In this document: piece after piece, positions 28,828 to 40,153 of the stretch
Layout of the letters: every line of letters begins with the position of its first letter
Numbering within the stretch: the first letter of the stretch is position 1
Assembly: GCA_022844165.1 (NCBI GenBank)
Contig: JALHMH010000011.1
Coordinates: 58,028 to 122,027 of the forward strand
Direction: 5' to 3'
Source: Lysobacterales bacterium
GTDB lineage: Bacteria; Pseudomonadota; Gammaproteobacteria; Xanthomonadales; SZUA-5
Length of the DNA stretch: 64,000 nt
The notes under the pieces: model-generated
The model's input: only the letters and a program-made list of their open reading frames with translations
The model's database searches: none
What the model was told of the DNA's origin: nothing
Program-made: the position numbers and the translations under genes

Positions 28828-30306
28828 TCAATCGCGAATCTGTATCTGGCGTTCGCCGTCTGCAAATCGTGCCGTTACGACGTCCCCTGCTGCGGTGTGT
28901 GCGGCCCGGGTCAATAAAGTACCGTCGGCGCGCGCTAATAACACGAAGCCACGTTCGAGCGTGGCTTGTGGACCGAGCAGGTGCAGTGCGCGCTGGGCCA
29001 GATGCGTGCGTTGCCGCAGTTGGACCATGCGGCTACGGGTCGCGATGAGGCGCATGGCGAGTCGATCGTTCTGCGCTTGATGGTTGGCCGACAACACACT
29101 CGCGCTGAACGCGAGGCGGGAATACAACTGTCCGGCGCGCATTCGCACATTGCCCAGGTGGCGATCGGGCGACAGCCGCAGAAGGCGTTGATGCAATTTC
29201 TGCGTTCGCTCGCGAGCCGTCGCCACGCCGACCATCTCGAGGCGACCCAGGAGAAATTGCAGACTCTGGCGTTGATGAGCGCCATCGCGTTGATGAGCAC
29301 GCACAAGGCGCGAAAGCTGGTCCAGGCGTTGCGTTCGCGACTCCAGTACGCGCTGCATGCGCCGCTCGATCGCGGAGCGGGCATCGCGCAGTCTGCGAGC
29401 AATCGCCTCGCCATCCGGCGCGATGATTTCCGCCGCCGCAGACGGCGTGGGTGCGCGCAGATCAGCAACGAAATCGGCGATCGTGACATCGATCTCATGG
29501 CCCACCGCAGAGACCACCGGAATCGGTGCTGCGGCGATTGCCCGCGCCAAAGACTCATTGTTGAATGCCGCAAGATCTTCGGTTGCGCCGCCGCCGCGCG
29601 TGAGCAAGATGACATCGTACCTTCCGCCACAGGCGCGGCGCATGGCATCCGTCAACTGCTCCGGCGCCTCGATGCCCTGGACCTGGCAAGGGAACACATC
29701 CACGCTGAGCATTGGCCATCGCCGCCGAAAGACGCTGAGTACATCGCCAATCGCTGCCCCGCGCGGGCTGGTGATCAGCGCCAGGCTCAAGGGCATTGCT
29801 GGCAACGCCTTTTTCCGTGCCAGATCGGTTAGACCTTCCGCAGCGAGCCTGGCTTTCAGAGCTTCGAATGCCTGATGCGCCAAGCCAGCGCCATCCTCTT
29901 CGAGGTGATCTGCAACCAGCTGGTACTCGCCACGCGTTTCGTACAGGGTCACCCGGCCGCGAAGCACCACATTCAGGCCGTCACGTGCCTGAGCGCGGAC
30001 GTACTGGTTGTTGTTGCGGAACATCGCGCATCGAATCTGCGCTGTTGCGTCCTTGAGAGTGAAGTACCAGTGGCCAGAACTCGCGCGCGTGAAGTTCGAA
30101 ATCTCGCCCGCGACCCAGACGATGGCCAATGCATCTTCCAGCACCGAGCGCGCCAACAAATTCAGCTGGCTCGGGGTGACGACTTTGCGTTCGCGGATTG
30201 GAAAGCGCTGGGTCACGACAAAAACGGCACCAGGAGCGGACTCCAAGTAAACCGGAGCGCGCGAGGGAAATGAAGGGCGAATCGACGACGAACTGGCCCT
30301 GTTCAT
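28828..30306 (-). CDS. xseA: Exodeoxyribonuclease VII large subunit
   Basis: The large subunit of the single-strand-specific exonuclease VII. The N-terminal OB fold (VWVAGEISNF, SGHWYFTLKD, AQIRCAMFRN) is followed by the catalytic region with RGGGATEDLAAFN and SAVGHEIDVTIADFVAD, then a long helical, Arg/Gln-rich C-terminus. The ATG at 30306 is used here (492 residues); the conserved part starts later (VVTPSQLNLL), so the true start could be a GTG near 30216, giving 462 residues, closer to the E. coli 456. The small subunit xseB is not in the window. It is divergent from the autotransporter. Confidence 0.93.
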   Translation of the reverse strand: MNRASSSSIRPSFPSRAPVYLESAPGAVFVVTQRFPIRERKVVTPSQLNLLARSVLEDALAIVWVAGEISNFTRASSGHWYFTLKDATAQIRCAMFRNNNQYVRAQARDGLNVVLRGRVTLYETRGEYQLVADHLEEDGAGLAHQAFEALKARLAAEGLTDLARKKALPAMPLSLALITSPRGAAIGDVLSVFRRRWPMLSVDVFPCQVQGIEAPEQLTDAMRRACGGRYDVILLTRGGGATEDLAAFNNESLARAIAAAPIPVVSAVGHEIDVTIADFVADLRAPTPSAAAEIIAPDGEAIARRLRDARSAIERRMQRVLESRTQRLDQLSRLVRAHQRDGAHQRQSLQFLLGRLEMVGVATARERTQKLHQRLLRLSPDRHLGNVRMRAGQLYSRLAFSASVLSANHQAQNDRLAMRLIATRSRMVQLRQRTHLAQRALHLLGPQATLERGFVLLARADGTLLTRAAHTAAGDVVTARFADGERQIQIRD

Positions 30307-30406
30307 GTTCTTTGCGCGTAACGATGAGAGTGCCTTTGGCACGCGTTGTTCGGTATTGGCCGAACCAGCGTTTTACTCAGGTCTCACAAACTCGGAGTCA
30401 CTCTTG

Positions 30407-32059
30407 ATGAAAACTAACAATGTGTTGTCGGCCCTTTCGGTGGCTGTACTGATGGCGCTTGTGGCGCCCTGCGCGTTCGCCGGCGATACCTGCGACGATG
30501 ATCTTCCGCCGCAGAGTGGTGCCCAGGCGCCGGGTACCGACGCATATGCCTGCGGCACCGGCGCACAAGCCACCGGGCTGCGCGCCAATGCCTTCGGCAC
30601 ACGCGCTCGCGCCACTGACGAAGACGCGGTGGCGGTGGGTCAGGACAGCCTGGCATCTGGTTTCCATTCTGCAGCCATCGGCGGACAGGCAGTGGCATCG
30701 GGCCGTGGCGGCACGGCTGTCGGCTGGCGCGCGCAGGCCACCGGCGAATTGTCCACGGCGACGGGCAATAGCGCAGTCGCCAGCGGCGCCAACAGCACCG
30801 CGAACGGTCGTTCCGCGATGGCCAGCGGCGCCAATAGCAGCGCCATCGGCGCCAACAGCATGGCTTCAGGTGAAAGCAGCACCGCGCTTGGGCAAGGCGC
30901 GACCGCGACTGGTGCAAGAAGCACGGCATTAGGCCAGGGTGCGCAAGCCACGAGCGTTAACGCAACCGCGGTCGGTCAGGGCGCCACTGCGTCCGATGAA
31001 GATGCTCTGGCCGTCGGCCAGGGCGCGCAGGCCACAGGTTTCCATTCCAGTGCCATCGGTACCCAGAGCGTTGCTTCGGGACGTGGCGCGACTGCAATGG
31101 GCTGGCAGGCTCGCGCGAGCGGCGAGCTGTCCACGGCTGTGGGTAATAGCGCGATCGCCAGTGGCGCGAACAGTGCTGCTGTCGGCCGCGCAGCAACGGC
31201 GAGCGGCAGCAATAGCACCGCAACCGGAAATAGCAGCACCGCCAGCGGTAGCAATAGTACGGCGACGGGCAACGGTAGTCTGGCCAGCGGTAACAACAGT
31301 ACGGCAAATGGTCAGGGCGCGCGCGCCACGGCGGCGAATAGTACGGCCACCGGTCAAGGCGCGGGTGCGACCGAAGAAGAGGCTACGGCCACCGGCCAGG
31401 GCGCGCAGGCGAGCGGTGTTCAGTCCACGGCCAACGGTGCGATGAGCGTTGCCTCGGGTCGCGGCGCGACAGCGACCGGCCGCCAGGCCCGAGCCACCGG
31501 CGTCGCCGCCACGGCAAACGGCACTGGTGCGGTTGCCAGCGGCGAAAACGCCTCCGCCTTGGGAAGCGGCGCTACGGCATCGGCAGCCAACAGCGTTGCG
31601 CTCGGCGCCCAGGCGAATGCCAGTGCCGCAAACAGTGTGGCGCTCGGTAACGGTTCCACAGCGACCCGTGCCAATTCGGTATCGGTGGGTTCCGTGGGTG
31701 CCGAACGCGTTATTACCAACGTCGCTAACGCCACGCAGCGCACTGATGCCGTCAACTTCGGCCAGTTCCTAGACGGTATCGCCGAGCTTCGTGGTTATGT
31801 TGATTTGCGTTTCCGGCAAACCGACGAGCGGATCGACAAGCTTGGTGCAATGAACGCGGCAATGAGCACGATGATCGGCTCGGCCAGCGGTATTCGCACC
31901 GACAACCGACTTGCGGTGGGTACTGGCTTTTCTGGCGGCGAAGCGGCGTTGTCGATCGGCTATCAGCGCGCACTGAGCGAACGCGCAACGCTGACCATCG
32001 GCGGTGCGTTTACCAATGACGAAAGCCAGGCAGGCGTAGGTTTCGGTTGGGGCTGGTGA
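30407..32059 (+). CDS. YadA-like trimeric autotransporter adhesin
   Basis: A 550-residue outer-membrane adhesin. A signal peptide (MKTNNVLSALSVAVLMALV..., cut after AFA near 26) is followed by about 28 tandem 14-residue head repeats of the type SxAxGxxAxASGxx (about 43-434), a neck/stalk piece (VITNVANATQRTDAVNFGQF) with short coiled coil (IAELRGYVDLRFRQTDERIDKL), and the YadA anchor at the end (VGTGFSGGEAALSIGYQRAL ... GWGW) that forms the trimeric barrel. The repeats have higher-order order: three units of 126 residues start with DEDA (71), DEDA (197) and EEEA (323). A GGAG 10 bp before ATG 30407 supports the start. It lacks long passenger domains, so it is small for the family. Confidence 0.93.
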   Translation: MKTNNVLSALSVAVLMALVAPCAFAGDTCDDDLPPQSGAQAPGTDAYACGTGAQATGLRANAFGTRARATDEDAVAVGQDSLASGFHSAAIGGQAVASGRGGTAVGWRAQATGELSTATGNSAVASGANSTANGRSAMASGANSSAIGANSMASGESSTALGQGATATGARSTALGQGAQATSVNATAVGQGATASDEDALAVGQGAQATGFHSSAIGTQSVASGRGATAMGWQARASGELSTAVGNSAIASGANSAAVGRAATASGSNSTATGNSSTASGSNSTATGNGSLASGNNSTANGQGARATAANSTATGQGAGATEEEATATGQGAQASGVQSTANGAMSVASGRGATATGRQARATGVAATANGTGAVASGENASALGSGATASAANSVALGAQANASAANSVALGNGSTATRANSVSVGSVGAERVITNVANATQRTDAVNFGQFLDGIAELRGYVDLRFRQTDERIDKLGAMNAAMSTMIGSASGIRTDNRLAVGTGFSGGEAALSIGYQRALSERATLTIGGAFTNDESQAGVGFGWGW

Positions 32060-32104
32060 GTTTCGTCCAACCGCGAACGACTGTCGTAGGCATACGTTGC
32101 GGTC

Positions 32105-32131
32105 ATCGGCGAGCCTTCTTGGCTCGCCGAT
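32105..32131 (+). terminator. Strong hairpin after the autotransporter gene
   Basis: ATCGGCGAGCC (32105-32115), loop TTCTT, GGCTCGCCGAT (32121-32131): an 11-bp perfect stem 46 bp after the stop codon. There is no T-run, so termination would need Rho or the stem alone. It also insulates the ribosomal protein genes that follow. Confidence 0.6.
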
Positions 32132-32275
32132 TCCACCGAAATGCTGGCGAAGGTGAACGGCACTCGGTTTTGCGTCATTCGCGAGTCGGCATTTCAGGCT
32201 GGTTCATTGACCAGCAGCCTTGCTACCGATATGCTTCGCGGCTCTCTTGATTTGCCCTTATGGACGAGGTTCTCG

Positions 32276-32587
32276 ATGTACGCCGTCTTTGCGACCGGTG
32301 GCAAGCAATACCGAGCTGCGCCCGGTGATGTGTTGAAAGTAGAAAAGCTCAATGCCGCGCAAGGCGATGCGATCGAGCTGGATCAAGTGTTTCTGGTCGC
32401 CAATGGCGATCAGATTCGAGTGGGCGCGCCGGTGGTGGACGGTGCGAAGGTAGCTGCTACGGTAAAAGGCCACGGCCGTGCCGACAAAGTGCATATCGTG
32501 CACTTCCGTCGTCGCAAACATCACCGCAAGCAGATGGGCCACCGTCAGCATTACACCGAAATCGAGATCACCGGCATCTCCGGCTGA
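32276..32587 (+). CDS. rplU: Large ribosomal subunit protein bL21
   Basis: A 103-residue protein matching bL21: [19 protein letters not shown] at the start, the RNA-binding stretch [20 protein letters not shown] and the end YTEIEITGI. It binds 23S rRNA. An open frame runs upstream to 32141, but the ATG at 32276 gives the canonical N-terminus. It starts the rplU-rpmA-obgE set, normal in bacteria; its promoter lies after the hairpin at 32105-32131. Confidence 0.98.
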   Translation: MYAVFATGGKQYRAAPGDVLKVEKLNAAQGDAIELDQVFLVANGDQIRVGAPVVDGAKVAATVKGHGRADKVHIVHFRRRKHHRKQMGHRQHYTEIEITGISG

Positions 32588-32613
32588 TCGCAAGTACAAA
32601 GGATTGAAGCGTC

Positions 32614-33964
<1,351 letters not shown>

Positions 33965-34101
33965 TGTTGCTGTTCCGGTGTTGCGAGCGAAACCAGAAGC
34001 TCGTCGGTCGGAACCGCCTTGGCAACTTATGTGTGACAATGCTTCACACGACGATTGGCAATCGAGGTTATCGTTCGCGCTTCGGAACTCCGGGCTGTCG
34101 T

Positions 34102-37100
34102 ATGCGTTCTCTGGGAATTGCGCTTTTGATCTTGCCTGCGATCGCAGGCGCAGTCGACCAAACGGCGAATGTCGACATCACGACTGCAATATTCCCGCCG
34201 CAGGTCCGTTATGTCACTGCGGCGCCGGACGGCGGGGCGCATGCGCTCGTGCAACATCGCGACGGAGTGATCTCTTTCGATCGCTACTCGGCGGATGGCA
34301 GTCGCCTGACACGAATTTTTGAACCCGAAACGGATGCCTCCGGCGGAGGCTTTTACGAGACGGCTCGACTATTGGCGATCGATGAGGGCGTTGTCGCGCT
34401 CGACCGGCGTTGCGCACTCACGCAAGTCGATAGCGATGTTCTGTGGCGATCGCGCGCGCAATCAGGTGTCAACAGCTGCTTCTTGCCGGCGATCGCGCCA
34501 GCCGGAGCGCTTTGGTTGTCGAGCGTATCTGCCGATGGTGGTTATCGCATCGACCGATTTGACAGCGCCGGCAGGTTAGCGACAACGGCTCGGGGGCTCG
34601 GCGTTTTTCAGGGCGTCAGCAATCCGCTTGCGATCGGCGATGGCGGCGCCTATGTCGGCGGTACGACCAGCAGTTTGGGCGGTGCAGCGGTGTTGGTGAG
34701 GTTGGCGAGCGACGGAAGTGTGCGCTTTCGCTGGCAAGCGACCGGGGGCCAGGCTCAGGATTTGCGTTGGCTTCAGGAACGACGCGACGGCGGCGTACTC
34801 GCTTTGGGCGCAGCAGGCGACGATCAGGTGGTGGTCCTCAGTATTTCGCCGGATGCTCAACTATTGTCGCTGCGTAGTCTCGGCTTGCTCCGGGCCAGTC
34901 AGATTGTTGGGTTCGTTGGCGATGCCGAATCGCGGTATGCCGTAATCGCCAATCGGGCATTAGGCGGCCAATTGTCATTGCAGATGTCTGGTGCCGAATC
35001 GCCGTTGGGCTTGCCGAGCGGATTCGAATGCGTTCCGGGTGCTCGCGGTTGCGCGCTTTCAGCCTTGGAGAACGGCGAAGTCGAGTTCTTGATTCGCCAG
35101 GTTGAGGGTAGCCAGCCAGCACGATTGTTGCGCGTATCGCGTGTCGGCACAGTACTGGGCGATCGCTCGATCCCGTTCGCTCGGCCGAGTTTTGCGGATC
35201 GCGGCAGCAACGGCTGGTGGATCATTGCCGACGGCAACCTCGTGCGTTTGGATATTGAAGGTATGGCCGGCGCCATTCCGATCGAGCCCGCTAACGTCTC
35301 ATTGCGGTTTTTGGGTGAGTACCAGCGCAATGGGGTTCGCTATCTGGCATTGGCCGATGCCGGCGCTGTGACCATCGCACGCCTGGACGTGGACGGTGGC
35401 GTGATTTGGCAAAGGTCTTTTGACGGCGGTGGGTCCCAGGGCCTGCCTTGGTCCGATGCCGCTATGCAATTGTCGGACGGTTTTGCCTGTTTCCGCGATG
35501 AGCGACCGAGCGCCTCCGCAATCCCGGTGCGTTGCGTGCGCCATGGCGACGGCGCAACCTTGCTGGAAGTTTTTCCCAACGAGCAGATCGGACCGCAATT
35601 TGCGCTATTTGCGAACGGTATCCTGGCGATGCTCGATCGTACGCTCGAAAGCACCGCGCAGGTCCGCCGGTGGCGAATCGCCGATGGGCGTGAGCAATCG
35701 CCCGTGGCGCTGCCGCCCTTGCGAATCGCTGAAGGGTTGCGCTTGCGCAGCGATCGCAACCTCGGCACGAGCATGGTGGCCGTCGGTCGCAGTATTCAAG
35801 GTAGTGTCGTAGCGGCGTGGTTCGATCATGACGATACTGCCGCGCGCAGCTTTCCACTTACGTTGATGCCGGTCGAATTTGGCGTGGACGGGCAGTACCT
35901 GGTGCTCATCGAAGATCGTGTCACCGGTGCCGCGCGCCGGCTGTTCTTGCGCGCGATCGACACTGCCATGGATCGCGAACTACATCACTCGGAAATCGAT
36001 CCGGCTTACGATGGGACGGGGCGGGTGCTGAAGCTGGTGATTGGCAATGGCAATCGCTTTCTGTCGCTTTCGCGTGCGCCCATCGCGCCTGCGGTTGCAG
36101 CGCCGAGCGCTCGCGTCTTGTCGATGACGCCTGACTGGCGATCCATGCTCTGGCAGAACGTGGAGTTGGCACCTGTCCTGACCTACCTTGAGCAGCCTGA
36201 TCGACTGGTTCTGGCGCGCGCCGAAAACGGTGCCATCGGCTTTTACCTGCGCGACGCGGATGGCGAACCGGCGGGTAGCAGAACGATGCCCTGCGACGCG
36301 TCTACCGATTGCTGGAGCAATTTGCATATCGACCGCAGCATCGGCGGCGACATCAGTATTGCCTTCAACCGCTACCAAACCAACGACGGTCGGCAATTAC
36401 GATCCCTGCGCACAAACGTGGGTGCGAGAAGCGAGATCCGCATGGACCAATCGGGTATCGCCGGCCCCTGGTTCCATCCGGGCACGCCCGGGCAGGGGTT
36501 CCTGCTGAACTACATTCCGGAGGCCAATCTGATATTCGCGCCCTGGTTTGCGTATAGCGGCGCGCGTTACGGCGATCAGGCGCAGCTGGCCTGGTACTAC
36601 TTGCAGGGGACAGTCGCCGCCGATTCCAGTCGCGCCGAACTGGACATCGTGCGCAATACCAATGGCCAATTCGCCACACCACCAACCACACAACCCGAGA
36701 TCGTTGGTCGAGCTGAGCTGTATTTTCACGACTGCGACAACGCAACGCTGAGCTATCGTTTCGAGGCTGGCGTTGAATCGGGTCGCATCGGCAGTATGCC
36801 CTGGCAGCGATTGGGCGCTCGATTGTTTCCCTGTTTGCGTTTCGACGGCAGTACCCAATCGCCGGGATCTGAGGCCCCAGACGTTCGCGGATTCAGTCGG
36901 CGGCAATCGGGGGCGTGGTTCGAGCCTGTCACGTCTGGGCAGGGACTGATGTTCGAAGTGCAGCCGCCGCGCGATGACGATCCGGGGTTCGTATTTGGTG
37001 CCTGGTTCACCTACGATGTCGCCCGCAACGATGCGCAGGCGCAAGACTGGTTCACGCTGCAGGCACCCATCGGCGAGGTCACAGGTGGGCGTATCGAGTT

Positions 37101-37302
37101 GCCCATCTTACGTGTCATCGGCGGCGAGCTCGACCGCATCGCCACGCGCAATGTGTTCCGTGTCGGATCTGCAACGCTGACCTTCAACGGCTGCGATCGC
37201 GCCGTGTTTCAGTTCCAGTTCGAAACCAGCGAGTTGGCCGCCGAGCACAGCGGTCGCAGCGGCATCCAGCAATTGCAGCGGGCTGGCGGTTGCGGGCCTT
37301 AG
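34102..37302 (+). CDS. Large secreted beta-rich protein with two C-terminal repeated domains
   Basis: A 1066-residue secreted protein, not a known family to me. The ATG at 34102 gives a signal peptide (MRSLGIALLILPAIAGAV). Residues about 25-780 are a beta-rich region with repeats that resemble a propeller (YVTAAPDGGAHALVQ, LWLSSVSADGGYRIDRF), perhaps two propellers. The C-terminus has two copies of a ~125-residue domain: 788-910 begins GPWFHPGTPGQGF, and 936-1063 begins SGAWFEPVTSGQGL; each has a WF-Y pair, a Q-x-W-(Y/F)-x-L-Q segment and ends with a conserved Cys near C(D/N)xAxxxYxFE. Such domains are found repeated in secreted proteins of Lysobacterales (my recollection). The gene is convergent with the response regulator, 3 bp away. 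Confidence 0.75.
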   Translation: MRSLGIALLILPAIAGAVDQTANVDITTAIFPPQVRYVTAAPDGGAHALVQHRDGVISFDRYSADGSRLTRIFEPETDASGGGFYETARLLAIDEGVVALDRRCALTQVDSDVLWRSRAQSGVNSCFLPAIAPAGALWLSSVSADGGYRIDRFDSAGRLATTARGLGVFQGVSNPLAIGDGGAYVGGTTSSLGGAAVLVRLASDGSVRFRWQATGGQAQDLRWLQERRDGGVLALGAAGDDQVVVLSISPDAQLLSLRSLGLLRASQIVGFVGDAESRYAVIANRALGGQLSLQMSGAESPLGLPSGFECVPGARGCALSALENGEVEFLIRQVEGSQPARLLRVSRVGTVLGDRSIPFARPSFADRGSNGWWIIADGNLVRLDIEGMAGAIPIEPANVSLRFLGEYQRNGVRYLALADAGAVTIARLDVDGGVIWQRSFDGGGSQGLPWSDAAMQLSDGFACFRDERPSASAIPVRCVRHGDGATLLEVFPNEQIGPQFALFANGILAMLDRTLESTAQVRRWRIADGREQSPVALPPLRIAEGLRLRSDRNLGTSMVAVGRSIQGSVVAAWFDHDDTAARSFPLTLMPVEFGVDGQYLVLIEDRVTGAARRLFLRAIDTAMDRELHHSEIDPAYDGTGRVLKLVIGNGNRFLSLSRAPIAPAVAAPSARVLSMTPDWRSMLWQNVELAPVLTYLEQPDRLVLARAENGAIGFYLRDADGEPAGSRTMPCDASTDCWSNLHIDRSIGGDISIAFNRYQTNDGRQLRSLRTNVGARSEIRMDQSGIAGPWFHPGTPGQGFLLNYIPEANLIFAPWFAYSGARYGDQAQLAWYYLQGTVAADSSRAELDIVRNTNGQFATPPTTQPEIVGRAELYFHDCDNATLSYRFEAGVESGRIGSMPWQRLGARLFPCLRFDGSTQSPGSEAPDVRGFSRRQSGAWFEPVTSGQGLMFEVQPPRDDDPGFVFGAWFTYDVARNDAQAQDWFTLQAPIGEVTGGRIELPILRVIGGELDRIATRNVFRVGSATLTFNGCDRAVFQFQFETSELAAEHSGRSGIQQLQRAGGCGP

Positions 37303-37305
37303 GGC

Positions 37306-37995
37306 TCAAGCCTTCCAGCGATAACCAACGCCATGCAGCGTATCGATCGCATCGAAACTGGTATCGATCGCGACAAATTTCTTACGAATGCGTTTGATAT
37401 GGCTGGTGATGGTCGCTTCGTCGACCACCACCTGAGCGGCGCTCATCAGCTGATCGCGGTTCTTGATATGGCCAGGGTAACGGGCGAGCGCGTGCACGAT
37501 CCAGAATTCGGTCACGGTCAATGGAATTTCCTGATCGTTCCAGGTGACGCGCATGCGATCACCCTCCAGTTTCAACGGGCCGTGTTCCAACAATTGGTCT
37601 TTTCCCGCTGGCAGGCTCAGTGCCTCGACTCGTCTGAACAGCGAAACGATGCGCGCCAGCAAATGCTGAAGGCTGATGTCTTTGGTGAGGTAATCGTCGG
37701 CGCCGAGACGCAGACCGGAAATGATGTCGAAGTCCGAATCGCGCGCTGTCAAGAAAATGATCGGCAAGGTTGTCGATCGTTGCCGAAGTTCGCGGCATAG
37801 CTCGAAGCCGCCCTCGGGCTCGTCGCCGAGGCCGATATCGATCAGGACCAGGTCGGGAATACGCAGCGCAAAAGCCGCTGAGGCCTGAGGACGCGTTGAA
37901 TACGCGGTGACCTCATACCCGTAGCGTTTAAGCGCATCGGTATAATTGGCGCGAATCGCTGGTTCATCTTCGACAATCGCAATTTGGCGAGCCAT
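37306..37995 (-). CDS. OmpR-type response regulator resembling PdsR (dedicated sortase system)
   Basis: A 229-residue regulator: receiver (about 1-120, phospho-Asp in VLIDIGLGDEP) and a winged-helix DNA-binding domain (about 135-228). Its text closely follows what I know of PdsR, the regulator of the proteobacterial dedicated sortase system: VEDEPAIRANYTDAL, IDIGLGDEPEGGFELCRELR, TARDSDFDIISGLRLGADDY, LTKDISLQHLLARI and VVVDEATITSHIKRIRKKF. That system normally has sortase, target, kinase and OmpA-like genes nearby; none is visible. The ATG at 37995 is the family start; earlier ATGs at 38088 or 38007 (VLMARQ...) are less likely. It is an apparent orphan, convergent with the 1066-residue protein. 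Confidence 0.8.
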   Translation of the reverse strand: MARQIAIVEDEPAIRANYTDALKRYGYEVTAYSTRPQASAAFALRIPDLVLIDIGLGDEPEGGFELCRELRQRSTTLPIIFLTARDSDFDIISGLRLGADDYLTKDISLQHLLARIVSLFRRVEALSLPAGKDQLLEHGPLKLEGDRMRVTWNDQEIPLTVTEFWIVHALARYPGHIKNRDQLMSAAQVVVDEATITSHIKRIRKKFVAIDTSFDAIDTLHGVGYRWKA

Positions 37996-38225
37996 GAGCA
38001 CACTCATGTTGGTCACGAAGCCGCGAACGGTAGGCGCACCGGTCTGCTCTGGCAAGTACTTCGGTCGGCGTTGCCTGATTTTCGCCACGCTTTGGAAGAA
38101 AACCGCCGAGATTTTTGTCGTTTGCCGGGCACTCAGCCCGGATCGGAAGGCTTACGCTATCTTCCGCGAACCTTTTGCCAAGATCTGCGGTCTTGGTGCA
38201 ACCGATCTTGAGAGAAGGGCGCTAC

Positions 38226-39278
38226 ATGCGAACATGGCTGGTCACTGGCGGCGCGGGGTTCATCGGCGCCAATTTCGTTCTGCAACAGGTCGGTGAGGGC
38301 GTTGCGCGCATCATCAATCTCGATGCGCTCACCTACGCGGGCAACCGCGAATCGTTGCGCTCACTGCATGGATCGGAGCTGCATCGCTTCGAACAGGGCG
38401 ACATCGGCGACCGCGATCGCGTCGCGGCGTTGCTGCTCGAGCACCAACCGGATGCGGTGATCAATTTTGCAGCGGAATCGCATGTCGATCGATCGATCGA
38501 TGGCCCGGCGGCGTTTGTGCAAACCAACGTGGTCGGCACGCTGAGTTTGCTTGAGTGCGCGCTGGCGTATTGGCGTACGCTGGATGAGGCCAGGAAAGGC
38601 GCGTTCCGTTTTCTGCACGTGTCGACCGACGAGGTGTACGGTTCGCTGGGTGATAGCGGAAAGTTCCGCGAAGACACGCCGTATGCACCGAATTCGCCTT
38701 ATTCGGCGAGCAAAGCGGCCTCCGATCATCTGGTGCGCGCATTCCATCACACCTATGGCCTGCCGGTGCTGACGACCAACTGCTCGAACAACTACGGGCC
38801 CTACCAATTCCCGGAGAAGCTCATTCCGTTGATGATCCAGAAAGCGCTGGTCGGTGAGCCGTTGCCGGTCTACGGCGATGGGAAAAACGTGCGCGATTGG
38901 CTGTACGTGACCGACCACTGCCGCGCCATCGCCGCGGTGCTGGCGCGCGGGCGCGTCGGCGAGGTGTACAACGTCGGTGGCGACGCCGAACGGCAGAACA
39001 TCGAGGTGGTGCACCGAATTTGCGATGGGTTGGACGCGCGCTTGCCGCGCGCCACACCGCGCCGCGATTTGATCACGTACGTCAAGGACCGCCCCGGTCA
39101 TGATCGCCGTTACGCAATCGATGCCAGCAAGATTCAAAATGAACTCGGTTGGAAACCGACGCAGACGTTTGAGAGTGGGATCGAAGCCACGATCGACTGG
39201 TACCTGTCCAATAGCGACTGGACGGCGAACATCCGCGACGGCAGCTATCGCGGCGAGCGCCTGGGAGTCGCGGTATGA
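38226..39278 (+). CDS. rfbB: dTDP-glucose 4,6-dehydratase
   Basis: A 350-residue SDR-family enzyme making dTDP-4-keto-6-deoxyglucose, the second step to dTDP-L-rhamnose. The NAD-binding GGAGFIG is at residues 7-13, with the catalytic YSASK (Tyr-Lys) and DVSTDE-like region VSTDEVYG. The ATG at 38226 is chosen; the frame upstream overlaps the divergent regulator's leader. It is the first gene of a four-gene cluster with 4-bp overlaps. Confidence 0.97.
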   Translation: MRTWLVTGGAGFIGANFVLQQVGEGVARIINLDALTYAGNRESLRSLHGSELHRFEQGDIGDRDRVAALLLEHQPDAVINFAAESHVDRSIDGPAAFVQTNVVGTLSLLECALAYWRTLDEARKGAFRFLHVSTDEVYGSLGDSGKFREDTPYAPNSPYSASKAASDHLVRAFHHTYGLPVLTTNCSNNYGPYQFPEKLIPLMIQKALVGEPLPVYGDGKNVRDWLYVTDHCRAIAAVLARGRVGEVYNVGGDAERQNIEVVHRICDGLDARLPRATPRRDLITYVKDRPGHDRRYAIDASKIQNELGWKPTQTFESGIEATIDWYLSNSDWTANIRDGSYRGERLGVAV

Positions 39279-40153
39279 CGACACGACGCGGCATTATTTT
39301 GGCCGGCGGCGCCGGCACGCGCCTGCATCCGCTGACCATCGCGGTGAGCAAGCAGCTGCTCCCGGTGTACGACAAGCCGATGATCTACTACCCGTTGAGC
39401 GTGCTGATGCTTGCTGGGATTCGCGACATCCTGGTCATCAACACACCGCACGAACAAGCCTTGTTTCAGCGCCTGCTGGGCGACGGATCTCAATGGGGTC
39501 TCAACATCGAATATGCCGTGCAGCCCGAGCCCAATGGTCTGGCGCAGGCCTTTTTGATCGGCCGCGAGTTCATCGGCGGCAAACCCTCATGCCTGATTTT
39601 GGGCGACAACATCTTCTACGGTGGCGGCATGCGCGAGATGTTGACGCGCAGCGATGCCCGCACACTGGGCGCCACGGTGTTCGGCTATTGGGTCAAGGAT
39701 CCGGAGCGTTACGGCGTGGCCGAATTCGCTGCCGACGGGCGCGTGATCTCCATCGAAGAGAAACCCAAACAGCCGAAGTCGAACTTTGCGGTAACCGGTT
39801 TGTACTTCTACGATGGCAATGCCAGCGACTATTCGGCGGCGCTCAAACCGTCCCCGCGAGGCGAGTTGGAGATTACCGATTTGAACCGTGTGTACTTGCA
39901 GCGCGGCCAACTGAATGTCGAACGCCTCGGCCGCGGACACGCGTGGCTCGACACCGGCACGCACGAGTCGCTGATCCAGGCCGGCAACTTCATCCAGACC
40001 ATCGAAGAGCGCCAGGGTTTAAAGATCGCGTGCCCGGAAGAGATCGCCTTCGAAAACGGCTGGATCGATGGCGAGCAACTCGAGGCGCTGGCGCTGCCGT
40101 TGTTGAAGAGCGGGTATGGGGAATACTTGCGCGGACTGGTGCCGAAGCTGTGA
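39275..40153 (+). CDS. rfbA: Glucose-1-phosphate thymidylyltransferase
   Basis: A 292-residue nucleotidyltransferase that makes dTDP-glucose from glucose-1-phosphate and dTTP, the first step of the pathway. The signature [11 protein letters not shown] is at the start and [20 protein letters not shown] follows. A conserved catalytic Asp is in [10 protein letters not shown]. The ATG overlaps the rfbB stop (ATGA), and the stop overlaps the rfbC start (GTGA). Confidence 0.97.
   Translation: MTTRRGIILAGGAGTRLHPLTIAVSKQLLPVYDKPMIYYPLSVLMLAGIRDILVINTPHEQALFQRLLGDGSQWGLNIEYAVQPEPNGLAQAFLIGREFIGGKPSCLILGDNIFYGGGMREMLTRSDARTLGATVFGYWVKDPERYGVAEFAADGRVISIEEKPKQPKSNFAVTGLYFYDGNASDYSAALKPSPRGELEITDLNRVYLQRGQLNVERLGRGHAWLDTGTHESLIQAGNFIQTIEERQGLKIACPEEIAFENGWIDGEQLEALALPLLKSGYGEYLRGLVPKL

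Noticed and set aside
30407..31750. Periodic repeats considered as a CRISPR array
   Set aside because: The 42-bp period is in frame, coding and continuous, with no spacers, and matches YadA head repeats.
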